A DNA stretch of 64,000 nucleotides from an uncultured Clostridium sp. (GTDB taxonomy: Bacteria; Bacillota; Clostridia; Lachnospirales; Lachnospiraceae), in assembly GCA_937885015.1 (NCBI GenBank), contig CALAAS010000053.1, positions 1-64,000 of the forward strand, read 5' to 3'. Below the pieces are notes generated by a model. It saw only the letters and a program-made list of their open reading frames with translations, was not told the origin of the DNA and searched no databases. This document shows positions 33,923-41,953 of this stretch, one piece after another. A program made the position numbers and the translations under genes. The stretch's first letter is position 1; every line of letters starts with the position of its first letter.

Positions 33923-34540
33923 TCAGTATTCCACCCCCCTGCGGGCTTTGACTCCCTGGTCATATGGATGGCATTTTTTCTTCATTTCCGTTATGTATTC
34001 CGCCCGGATTATCAGCTCCTTTGGCGGACGTCGCCCCGTAATCACAACCTCCAGTCCCTCCGGCCTTCCATCCAGATAAGCGAGCAGTGTCTCCAGAGAC
34101 AAAAGGCCCGCCTTAAGAGCGCCACTGGCCTCGTCCAGGATCAGAAGTCCCTGAGGTCTTGACCAGACTTCCCCCGGGCATCCATTTCCACCGCTGCTGA
34201 AAGCTTCCGCTCTGCCAAAAGTATCCGTTCTGCAAAGACTCTCCTCTCTGCAGAGAATCTCCGCTTTCTTCCAGGCCTGTTCCAGCAGCGATCCGTAATA
34301 AAGCGCTGCTTCTTTTTTCTGTTCTTCCTTCATATTCCAGGTAAACCCGAAGGTCTTTTCACAGGGAAACACCGTAATCCCCGCGACCTGCCTCAGAGCC
34401 TTTACCTCGCCGGAATCATCATTTTTTAAAAAACGGGCGATGATCACCGGCTTTCCGGCTCCCGCCATCCGAAGCGCCAGTCCCAGCGCTGCCGTTGTCT
34501 TTCCCTTTCCATCGCCGCAGTACAGATGCAGATATCCCAT
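33923..34540 (-). CDS. cobO: ATP:corrinoid adenosyltransferase (CobA/CobO/BtuR family)
   Basis: A 205-residue enzyme that transfers the adenosyl group of ATP to Co(I)-corrinoids to form coenzyme B12. The N-terminus GYLHLYCGDGKGKTTAALGL carries the family P-loop. GVTVFPCEK-like and TFGFTWN stretches follow, then LLILDEASGALKAGLL as Walker B and a C-terminal VVITGRRPPKELI. The ATG at 34540 has GAGGAG five bases upstream; the longer open frame overlaps the helicase gene and lacks support. A non-conserved insert of about 25 residues lies near residue 110. It is 10 bases downstream of the helicase gene and probably co-transcribed. Confidence 0.9.
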   Translation of the reverse strand: MGYLHLYCGDGKGKTTAALGLALRMAGAGKPVIIARFLKNDDSGEVKALRQVAGITVFPCEKTFGFTWNMKEEQKKEAALYYGSLLEQAWKKAEILCREESLCRTDTFGRAEAFSSGGNGCPGEVWSRPQGLLILDEASGALKAGLLSLETLLAYLDGRPEGLEVVITGRRPPKELIIRAEYITEMKKKCHPYDQGVKARRGVEY

Positions 34541-34550
34541 ATATTCTCCT

Positions 34551-36392
34551 CTATGCAGTCCCGCTTTTTTCATCCAGATACTCCCATACAAAACGGGAAA
34601 CCTCTGTTTTTTTATGGTAGCGCTCCCGGACCGCATACACATGCAGCCGTTTTTTCGCCCGCGTCATGGCCACGTAAAAAAGGCGTCTCTCCTCCTCCAG
34701 GTCATCCTCCAAAAGCGCCCGGTTATGGGGAGTAACCCCCTCGTTGGCATCCAGAATATACACCACCTGAAACTCCAACCCTTTGGCACTGTGCATCGTG
34801 GCCAGGGTTACCGCATCGGCATCCGACATCCGTTCTCTGGCCTGACGGGCCAGCTCTTCCCCGTATCCGGCGATGTGCTCCAGCCACGCATCAAAGGTTT
34901 TGAATGCAGCTGCGCTCTCCCGCAGCTGATCAGCCGTCTCCAAAAGGTCTTCCGCTTTCATCCGCCGTTTCGAGGCATATTCCTCCAGATAAGCGTCAAA
35001 CCCCATTCCCTGCCGGATGTAGTTGACTGCGGCCAAAGGCGACATGCGGCTTAGTGCCTTCAGATCAAATTCCAGGCTTTCGATGCGCTCCACCATCCAG
35101 TCCTTCTGCCCATAAAATGCTTTCAGCTCTTCAAAAGAAACCGTCTCGCTGCGCAGGCTGTCCCGCCCGATATACCGGTTGGGCCGGTTGGCGATCATAA
35201 GAAAATCTGCTCGCTTCCGGCTTCCCATGGCCATCCGCACGTATGCCAGGATGCTTCTGGAAATCCAGTGCTCATACAGATTCGGAACCATATCCCGCGT
35301 CTGAAAGGGAAGATTATATTCCATCAGCTTCTCCACCAGAAAACGGGGGCCCCCATTGGTCCGATACAGCACCGCGATATCTCTTGCCTTCACGCCCGCC
35401 TCCAGATACAGCTTGATTTCCCGGGCAATGGCTTCATTTTCCTCTCCCGGATTCTGCCATAGTTTTGTAAGAACCTGTTTTCCATGGACTCCTGTGGTTC
35501 GGATCTCTTTGTCAAACCGCTTCCGGTTATGGCTAATCAGCCGAAGTGCCGGCGTCACAATTTCCTGGGTGCAGCGATAATTTACATCCAGAAGAACACG
35601 TCTGGCTCTGGGGTAGTCCCGCTCAAATCCCAGCATGATCTCTGGCCTGGCCCCCCGAAACCGGTAAATAGACTGGTCATCATCCCCCACGATAAACAGG
35701 TTTTGTTCCGGCTCCGCCATCATTCGGATGATGGCATACTGAAGCTGGTTGATATCCTGAAATTCATCAATCAAAATATAGCGGTACCGGCGCTGCCAGG
35801 CCGACAGAATGTCCTCTCTTTCCTGGAACAGCTCCAGACAAAGTACCATCATGTCATCAAAATCAAGGAGTCCGGCCCCTCTCATCCGCTCCTCATACCC
35901 CCGGTACAGGCGGCGGAACGCTGCATCCGGGCAGTTTTTGGAATAATAGTGCTCCAGCTCCATCATTTCGCCCTTTACCGTGCTGATTTCCCCGAGGACG
36001 GAAAGAGCAAACTCCTTTTCGTCCTCCGGCTCCAGTCCCTCGTCCTCCACCAGCTCCCGGACAAAGCACAGCTGCTGCTCCTCCCGGACGATATTTTCCG
36101 CACTATACCGGTAAGCCAGCTTTAGAATACGAAAAAATACGGAATGAAACGTTCCAAAGGTAACACGGGACATCTGTCCGGTCAGCTTCTCATATCGCTC
36201 CTTCATCTCCCTGGCTGCCGCCCGGGTAAAAGTAATTACCAGAATATCCGACGGGTTTACGCCACAGGTTTCCGTCAGATACCGGACCCGATGGGTAATA
36301 ACTGTCGTCTTTCCGGAACCCGGGCCCGCCAGGACCATCATAGGACCATCCTTATGGCAAATCGCCGTCTCCTGTGCCCCGCTGAATCCCAT
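34551..36392 (-). CDS. UvrD/PcrA-like ATP-dependent DNA helicase
   Basis: A 613-residue superfamily 1 helicase that unwinds DNA using ATP. From the chosen ATG at 36392 (GGAGG five bases upstream) it begins MGFSGAQETAICHKDGPMMV with Walker A LAGPGSGKTTVITHR. Other motifs are LLDFDDMMVL, ILIDEFQDINQLQ, VGDDDQSIYRFRGA, LATMHSAKGLEFQVVYI and RLFYVAMTRAKKRL. It is shorter than PcrA (over 700 residues) and lacks the C-terminal Tudor-like end, matching a shorter clostridial UvrD-like class. The longer frame upstream would add a hydrophobic segment and overlaps gltX. A DNA repair role is likely. Confidence 0.9.
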   Translation of the reverse strand: MGFSGAQETAICHKDGPMMVLAGPGSGKTTVITHRVRYLTETCGVNPSDILVITFTRAAAREMKERYEKLTGQMSRVTFGTFHSVFFRILKLAYRYSAENIVREEQQLCFVRELVEDEGLEPEDEKEFALSVLGEISTVKGEMMELEHYYSKNCPDAAFRRLYRGYEERMRGAGLLDFDDMMVLCLELFQEREDILSAWQRRYRYILIDEFQDINQLQYAIIRMMAEPEQNLFIVGDDDQSIYRFRGARPEIMLGFERDYPRARRVLLDVNYRCTQEIVTPALRLISHNRKRFDKEIRTTGVHGKQVLTKLWQNPGEENEAIAREIKLYLEAGVKARDIAVLYRTNGGPRFLVEKLMEYNLPFQTRDMVPNLYEHWISRSILAYVRMAMGSRKRADFLMIANRPNRYIGRDSLRSETVSFEELKAFYGQKDWMVERIESLEFDLKALSRMSPLAAVNYIRQGMGFDAYLEEYASKRRMKAEDLLETADQLRESAAAFKTFDAWLEHIAGYGEELARQARERMSDADAVTLATMHSAKGLEFQVVYILDANEGVTPHNRALLEDDLEEERRLFYVAMTRAKKRLHVYAVRERYHKKTEVSRFVWEYLDEKSGTA

Positions 36393-36525
36393 GTCGCCTC
36401 CCCCTTTCGTAAAAAACTCCATAGAGCAGAAAACCACCGCCGTAAAATACAAAAAAAGCGCTGCGAACCCGCCTAGCTTTAAATCCTCTCTCCATGCAGG
36501 TTTACAGCGCTCTCTTCTTTCCTTA

Positions 36526-37977
36526 TCAGCCTCCCAGAAGCTCAATTCCACGGCGGATTCGTCTTAAGGACTCCTCTTTTCCCAGCACTTCCATGATCTC
36601 TGTGGCGCCGGCCGGCGTCATCTGCTTTCCGGAAACAGCCGTCCGGATGGGCCACATCACAAAACCCGTCTTCACACCGGTTTCCGCCACATAGGCAGAA
36701 AGCGCCGCATAGAGGCCGTCGTTGGAGTAATCCTCCTGTGCCTCCAGAATCGGCAGTACATCCGTAAGAACCTGAAGCGCCGTCTCGGTTGTTGTCTTCA
36801 TTTTCTTGTGAACATACATAGCCGGATCGTATTCCGGCAGTTCCTCAAAGAAATCAATATGATCCGCAATATCCGGGAACACTTCTATTCTTGTCTTTAC
36901 CATCTCCGCGATCCGTCGAAGATCCAGATCTTTCTTGATCACAGCTTTGATATAGGGTTTTGCCATTCCGTAAAATTTCTCAAAATCCATGGCCTTGATA
37001 TACTCGCCGTTCATCCATTTCAGCTTTACCATATCAAACACAGCCGGAGACTTGCTGATATTCTTATAATTGAATTCGCGAACCAGCTCTTCCAGAGAAA
37101 AAATCTCCTGATTGTTCTCCGGAGACCAGCCCAACAGAGCCACAAAATTAACGACTGCCTCTGATACAAACCCCTGGTCAATCAAATCCTGATAGGAGGA
37201 ATGACCGCTGCGCTTGCTCAGCTTTTTATGCTCTTCATTGGTAATGGTAGGGCAATGCACGTAAACCGGAACTTCCCAGCCAAAGGCCTCGTACAGGCGA
37301 TTGTACTTGGGAGAAGAGGACAGGTACTCATTTCCTCTTACCACATGGGTAATTCCCTGCAGATGATCATCCACCACGTTGGCAAAATTATAGGTGGGAT
37401 ATCCGTCGGATTTGATCAGCACCATGTCATCCAGCTCTGAATTGTCCACGGAAATGTCTCCGTAAATCTCATCATGAAACGTCGTTTTTCCCTCCGTCGG
37501 ATTATTCTGGCGGATAACAAATGGCTTGCCAGCCTTCAGGTTAGCCTCTACCTCTTCCGGGGACAGATGGAGACAGTGCTTGTCATAGCTCATGATCTCC
37601 TCGCCGTTTACCATACGTTTCAGGCCGTTTAAACGCTCCTGATCACAGAAACAGTAGTAAGCCTCCCCTTTGTCAACAAGCTTTTTTGCATATTCCATGT
37701 AAATTCCGGCTTTCTGCCGCTCACTCTGGATATAAGGCCCCACCGGACCACCTACATCCGGGCCCTCATCATGCTTTAAGCCAGTGTCCCGAAGTGTATC
37801 ATAAATAATCTCCGTGGCGCCTTCCACATAGCGCTCCTGATCGGTATCCTCAATCCGAAGAATATAATCTCCACCCTCGTGTTTCGTAATCAGGTAGGCA
37901 TACAGCGCTGTCCGCAGGTTTCCCACGTGCATCCGTCCCGTGGGACTCGGCGCATATCTCGTTCTGATTTTTTCCAT
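36526..37977 (-). CDS. gltX: Glutamyl-tRNA synthetase
   Basis: A 483-residue class I aminoacyl-tRNA synthetase that charges tRNA-Glu. The HIGH-type motif is in RTRYAPSPTGRMHVGNLRTA (HVGN variant), the KMSKS-type motif is EHKKLSKRSGH, and CTITNEE-like and VLLIKSDGYPTYNFANVVDD segments are typical of GluRS. The start at 37977 (MEKIRTRYAPSP) is preceded by AGGAG; the open frame upstream adds 13 residues that do not belong to the family. It lies 35 bases after mgtE. tRNA-Glu(CUC) is encoded at 57044-57115. Confidence 0.96.
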   Translation of the reverse strand: MEKIRTRYAPSPTGRMHVGNLRTALYAYLITKHEGGDYILRIEDTDQERYVEGATEIIYDTLRDTGLKHDEGPDVGGPVGPYIQSERQKAGIYMEYAKKLVDKGEAYYCFCDQERLNGLKRMVNGEEIMSYDKHCLHLSPEEVEANLKAGKPFVIRQNNPTEGKTTFHDEIYGDISVDNSELDDMVLIKSDGYPTYNFANVVDDHLQGITHVVRGNEYLSSSPKYNRLYEAFGWEVPVYVHCPTITNEEHKKLSKRSGHSSYQDLIDQGFVSEAVVNFVALLGWSPENNQEIFSLEELVREFNYKNISKSPAVFDMVKLKWMNGEYIKAMDFEKFYGMAKPYIKAVIKKDLDLRRIAEMVKTRIEVFPDIADHIDFFEELPEYDPAMYVHKKMKTTTETALQVLTDVLPILEAQEDYSNDGLYAALSAYVAETGVKTGFVMWPIRTAVSGKQMTPAGATEIMEVLGKEESLRRIRRGIELLGG

Positions 37978-38012
37978 ACGTTCCACACTCCTAACATATA
38001 TTGTACTGTTCA

Positions 38013-39365
38013 TCAACCCATATCAAGCAGATGGCAGGCCATCTGGAAATAAATCATCAGGCTGCAGGCATCCACAATCGTCGTAATCATCGGCGATGCC
38101 ATGATGGCCGGATCCAGATGAATCACTCTTGCTGCAATCGGAAGCACACAGCCAATGGTTTTTGCGATAATAACGGTAAAAAAGATACTGATCACAACCG
38201 TCAGGCAGATCATCTCCTGTCCTGGATACTGAATAATCAGCCGCACATAATTGACCAGAGCCAGGCAGGCACCGCAGAGCACGCCAACCCGGATCTCCTT
38301 CCACATGACTTGCAGGATATCCGACGGTTTTACCTCGCCTACTGCCATACCGCGGATGATCATGGTGCTGGCCTGGCTTCCGGAGTTGCCCCCCGTATCC
38401 ATCAGCATAGGGATAAAGGTAACCAGCAGCGGAATCACGGAAAAGGCGCTCTCATACTGCAGAAGAATCCCGCCTGTTACCATACTGCTGAGCATCAGAA
38501 TCATCAGCCATGGAATCCTGTTTTTCGCCAGCTGGAATACACCGGTTTTCAGGTACGGCTTTTCACTGGGCAGCATGGCCGCCATCTTCTCGAAGTCCTC
38601 TGTGGCCTCCTGCTCCATAACGTACATGACATCGTCTACGGTAATAATTCCCACCAGACGGTTTTCCTTATCCACCACCGGAAGGCTCAGAAGTCCGTAT
38701 TCGTTGAAGGTCTCCACCACCCGCTCCTGGTCCTCTGTGGTATAGGCCTTGATCACATTGGCATCCATGATGTCGCCAATTACCGTCTCATAAGAGCTCA
38801 TCAAAAGATCCTTGACCGTTACCACGCCCTCCAGGCGTCTCGTATCATCCATAACATAACAGGTATAAATGGTTTCCTTATCCACTCCGTATTTCCGGAT
38901 ATAGGCAAAGGCCTCTTCCACCGTCATGTGTTTTTTCAGGCCTACATACTCCGCCGTCATCACGCTTCCGGCACTGTTTTCCGGATAATTCAGAAACTGG
39001 TTGATCAGCTTTCTCGTATCCGGACTGGAGTTCTGAAGCACACGCTTTACAATGGAGGCCGGAAGCTCCTCCAGCATATCAACCGCGTCATCCACAAACA
39101 GGTCGTCAATAATAGTTCGAAGCTCATTATCCGTAATACTCGTAATAATATGCTGCTGCCGTTCCACAGACAGACAGGCAAACACCTCTGTTGCCAGTTC
39201 TTTCGGCAGCATCCGGAATACAACTACTGTCTTTTCCGAATCCAGTTCCTCAATGAAGGAGGCAATATCCACCTCATTCATCTCCACCAGAATGGTTTTC
39301 AGCTCCCGATATTTTTTATCAGAAGCCAAATTTAAAAGCTCTTCTACTTTTCCCTCTTCAATCAT
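38013..39365 (-). CDS. mgtE: Magnesium transporter MgtE
   Basis: A 450-residue Mg2+ channel/transporter of the cytoplasmic membrane. Residues 1-125 form the helical N domain (EGKVEELLNLASDKKYRELK). Two CBS domains follow (about 130-255), ending RLVGIITVDDVMYVME. The C-terminal half has five hydrophobic helices, including the pore motif PMLMDTGGNSGSQASTM. The N and CBS domains sense cytoplasmic Mg2+ and gate the pore. A strong AAGGAGG precedes the ATG. It is preceded by a long leader with its own promoter. No M-box riboswitch was recognised in it. Confidence 0.96.
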   Translation of the reverse strand: MIEEGKVEELLNLASDKKYRELKTILVEMNEVDIASFIEELDSEKTVVVFRMLPKELATEVFACLSVERQQHIITSITDNELRTIIDDLFVDDAVDMLEELPASIVKRVLQNSSPDTRKLINQFLNYPENSAGSVMTAEYVGLKKHMTVEEAFAYIRKYGVDKETIYTCYVMDDTRRLEGVVTVKDLLMSSYETVIGDIMDANVIKAYTTEDQERVVETFNEYGLLSLPVVDKENRLVGIITVDDVMYVMEQEATEDFEKMAAMLPSEKPYLKTGVFQLAKNRIPWLMILMLSSMVTGGILLQYESAFSVIPLLVTFIPMLMDTGGNSGSQASTMIIRGMAVGEVKPSDILQVMWKEIRVGVLCGACLALVNYVRLIIQYPGQEMICLTVVISIFFTVIIAKTIGCVLPIAARVIHLDPAIMASPMITTIVDACSLMIYFQMACHLLDMG

Positions 39366-39387
39366 CTGTTTTCTCCTTCCTGAACTG

Positions 39388-39522
39388 TTATATTCTTATC
39401 AATTCAGAAACAGAAACGCAGTCTGAAACCGGCCGTGCACACAACAAAAAACGAAGCGTGCGCTGCCCCCCAGGTTCAGGGTGACTGCCATCTGATTCCG
39501 CTTTATGACTTCGGCCTTCCAT
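39388..39522 (-). CDS. Candidate 44-residue leader ORF upstream of mgtE
   Basis: A 45-codon open frame in the mgtE leader begins MEGRSHKAESDGSHPEPGG and ends SELIRI, with GGAAG about ten bases before its ATG. Its stop lies 22 bases before the mgtE start. It is rich in charged residues and proline in its first half, as seen in some Mg2+-sensing leader peptides (MgtL-like), but no homologue is recognised. The local RNA is G+C-rich and could fold extensively. Whether it is translated cannot be told from sequence alone. Confidence 0.3.
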   Translation of the reverse strand: MEGRSHKAESDGSHPEPGGQRTLRFLLCARPVSDCVSVSELIRI

Positions 39523-39572
39523 TGTGTTCACTTCCTTTCTATCCTTTCTATCTTATGGAATTCCACGTCAAA

Positions 39573-39641
39573 ACATCCGCCAGAATCCAAATTCTGTCGG
39601 ATGTCTTTTTTTATTATAATAATTTACCTCTGAAATAGCAA
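39573..39641 (-). promoter_or_regulatory. mgtE promoter and 5' leader hairpin
   Basis: The minus strand has -35 TTGCTA (39636-39641), a 17-base spacer and -10 TATAAT (39613-39618), giving a leader of about 240 bases. Just after the predicted start is a nested hairpin (39573-39604) with stem GACATCCG/CGGATGT and an inner AGAAT/ATTCT stem. The hairpin is followed by seven T residues on the plus strand, but no plus-strand gene runs into it, so a leader role is more likely. The 320 bases between mgtE and the ABC module hold only this leader and the small ORF. Confidence 0.55.
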
Positions 39642-39686
39642 TCCTTTTTTCAGAGATTTTACATTCCGGAATTTTGCTTTTACCTG

Positions 39687-40727
39687 TTACCACATCAGGT
39701 AATACCAGGGGAGGAACAGCCATTTCAGCCGCCCAAGAGCCGGAATAAAGACTGAAATATCCAAAAACACCGGACAGGCAACGAGACTTCCCAAAATGAA
39801 AAATGGGATCAGTCCCGCCAGCCGGCGCGGACTTTTCAAAACCCACAAAAGCACTGCAGAAAAAACGGTCACGCCGCAGCCATAAAAAAATAAAACCACA
39901 CATTCCTTACCAGCTTTCTGCAATGAACCGGACATCAGCAGACTGGCCGCCGCAGACAGCGAAGCCAGAGCCACAAATGCGCCTGTCTGAGCCAGCTGAA
40001 ACCGCCGTTTTCTCCTCCCCGTTACTGCCGCAAACAGTCCCCGTTCCTGATCCTCCGCAGCCGTCACAGCTGCTGCCAATCCCATCACAAAGACGAAGAC
40101 AGCGCAAATTCCCCGCACTGGAAATACCGCCGTCATCCCGCTCTCCGGCAAAAGACCGCCCCTTAAGGTATGGTACTGGAACGCAAAGGTTGTGTCTCCC
40201 GCCTGATAGGAATCAAACAGCGCCTCCACCTCAGGCCAGGCCCTGTCAGAAACACTGGAAAAGGCAGCTCCCGTCTCTGTATATCCCTGCAGCAGCTCCC
40301 TGCCATACACCTGAAAAAGGCCTGCAAAGACCACTTCTGTGGACAGCTTTCCCGCCACCGTCCCCGGAGAAACATAGAGCGTAATGGCCCGGCGATATCG
40401 TTCCGCATCCAGGCGTTCTTTCAGATCTTTCGGAAATACATAGCCGCACTCTGCCCGACCGGAAGCCACCTCCTCCTTAAGCTTCTCCTCACTTTCACAC
40501 CGGTAAAACAAAAACGAATCGTTTTCCTTGTCCAGACGGTCTGCCACTGTATCATTCCAGGCATTGTCTCCGGTAAAAACAGCAATGGGGATTCGTCCGT
40601 CATCCTGCCTTTCCGCCTGATGAAACAAGGCCATTCCAATGGGAAGGAGGCAGAGAAGTATCACAAAAAACGGTCGTTTCAAAGCCCGCTTTCCAGAAAA
40701 GAAAAACAGGCGCATCCATTCTCTCAT
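39687..40727 (-). CDS. ABC-2 type transporter permease
   Basis: A 346-residue membrane protein of the ABC-2 family. One hydrophobic helix lies near the N-terminus (RPFFVILLCLLPIGMALF). A large extracellular loop follows (about residues 45-200), and then five further helices from about AVFPVRGICAVFVFVMG. It likely forms a heteromeric exporter with the next permease (40734-41918) and the ATPase at 43873-44544. The ATG follows GAGGAGG closely, and an in-frame ATG five codons later is a possible alternative. Substrate is unknown. Confidence 0.8.
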   Translation of the reverse strand: MREWMRLFFFSGKRALKRPFFVILLCLLPIGMALFHQAERQDDGRIPIAVFTGDNAWNDTVADRLDKENDSFLFYRCESEEKLKEEVASGRAECGYVFPKDLKERLDAERYRRAITLYVSPGTVAGKLSTEVVFAGLFQVYGRELLQGYTETGAAFSSVSDRAWPEVEALFDSYQAGDTTFAFQYHTLRGGLLPESGMTAVFPVRGICAVFVFVMGLAAAVTAAEDQERGLFAAVTGRRKRRFQLAQTGAFVALASLSAAASLLMSGSLQKAGKECVVLFFYGCGVTVFSAVLLWVLKSPRRLAGLIPFFILGSLVACPVFLDISVFIPALGRLKWLFLPWYYLMW

Positions 40728-40733
40728 TCCTCC

Positions 40734-41918
40734 TCACTCCCTTCCTGTCCCAACTGCCACGGCCAGAACCAGAATCGCTGCCGTCATCGCTCCCAGCCGG
40801 AACACTGAAAATCCTTCCATCCCAGAGGCCAATGCTAAAAAGCTATCTGCCAGAACTCCCGTAACCGTAAAGTCCCCCAACGCCCGCACCGGCTCCGGCA
40901 AAAATACGGAGGGCACAATCCCGCCGGAAACAAACAGCATGATCGTGGTAACCGTAAAAAGCGCCAGAATCGCTGCCGAGGAACTCCTGCAGAGCTCATA
41001 AAACAGCACAATCCAACCGGCTGCCGTAAGGCCGGAAAGGACAGTTACCAGAAAAAGGGAAACACCGCCCGCCAGATAGCCGTGTTTCCAGGCTGCCCAC
41101 ACTGGCACCGGAAGGAGCAAACCAAGCAGCAGAAACACATCCAGTACCCGCACCAGCGTCTGAAGTCCTCTCCCGATTCCCATCCGCGCCAACCCCTGCT
41201 CCAGTCCGCTTCCCGCAGGCCGAAGCAGGGGAGAGGCCGGAATTCCCATTAAAAGAAGCAAAAACACTGCTGCAGAAATCCCATAATACACCGGCACCGG
41301 CACGTTTCCAGAAGCGCTGACGGTCTTTTCCCGGAAATACGCCTCCCGGCTCAGGGCATAGCTCATGAAAATCCGATTCAGATCTCCTTCCGCCTGGCTG
41401 ATTTCCGCCTCCAGACCATGGCTTCTCAGATAATCATCTGCCGCATAAATCCCACTCTGAGCCACACTCAGCATGGACGTGGCTGCTCCGGTCAGCTCCC
41501 GGAGCACAGCGGCCTCCAATCCCGCATGCTCTGGAAAATAAATGACAACCGGCAGATTTTCACCATCCATGATACTTTCCACCAGTCCCTCCGGAATCTC
41601 CATCAGCGCCAGGATCTCCCCGTTTTTTAGCTTTCTTCTTCCTTCTTCGGCTCCCATATAAGTAAATTCACAGAGACTCCCCACGCTGTCCAGGGAGGAA
41701 ACCATGTCCACCGCCAATCTGGCCAGCCGGTCTTCCTCCGGCATCACGACCCCCACAGAAATTGTGTCCACCGCTTTTTTCCCATAAAGTGCCTTAGCGG
41801 CAGAAAAAGCAACTGCGCCGGTCAGTACGGCCAGCACAGCTGCTCCTGCTAGAAAGGCGGGAATGCTTTTCAGTGTTCTCTTTATTTCAAGCTGAAGATA
41901 AATCCAAAATGTCCGCAT
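40734..41918 (-). CDS. ABC-2 type transporter permease
   Basis: A 394-residue ABC-2 membrane protein, the partner of the next permease. An N-terminal helix (SIPAFLAGAAVLAVLTGAVA) is followed by an extracellular domain (about 50-195) and a C-terminal bundle of six helices (from about VYYGISAAVFLLLLM). The same layout in both permeases suggests a heterodimer formed by duplication, though I saw little residue identity between them. It ends seven bases before the start of its partner, and starts 35 bases after the zinc-ribbon gene. Substrate is unknown. Confidence 0.82.
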   Translation of the reverse strand: MRTFWIYLQLEIKRTLKSIPAFLAGAAVLAVLTGAVAFSAAKALYGKKAVDTISVGVVMPEEDRLARLAVDMVSSLDSVGSLCEFTYMGAEEGRRKLKNGEILALMEIPEGLVESIMDGENLPVVIYFPEHAGLEAAVLRELTGAATSMLSVAQSGIYAADDYLRSHGLEAEISQAEGDLNRIFMSYALSREAYFREKTVSASGNVPVPVYYGISAAVFLLLLMGIPASPLLRPAGSGLEQGLARMGIGRGLQTLVRVLDVFLLLGLLLPVPVWAAWKHGYLAGGVSLFLVTVLSGLTAAGWIVLFYELCRSSSAAILALFTVTTIMLFVSGGIVPSVFLPEPVRALGDFTVTGVLADSFLALASGMEGFSVFRLGAMTAAILVLAVAVGTGRE

Positions 41919-41953
41919 ACCCTTTTCCCATATCGCATTTTATCATTCGTTTC

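Noticed and set aside
38001..39335. A 444-codon plus-strand open frame
   Set aside because: Antisense shadow of mgtE; histidine-rich, no recognisable domain.
39573..39612. A plus-strand rho-independent terminator
   Set aside because: The hairpin has a T-tract on the plus strand, but no plus-strand gene precedes it. It is better explained as the 5' hairpin of the mgtE leader.
39366..39686. An M-box riboswitch in front of mgtE
   Set aside because: The conserved M-box core sequence was not found by eye in the leader; reported only as an unassigned structured leader.
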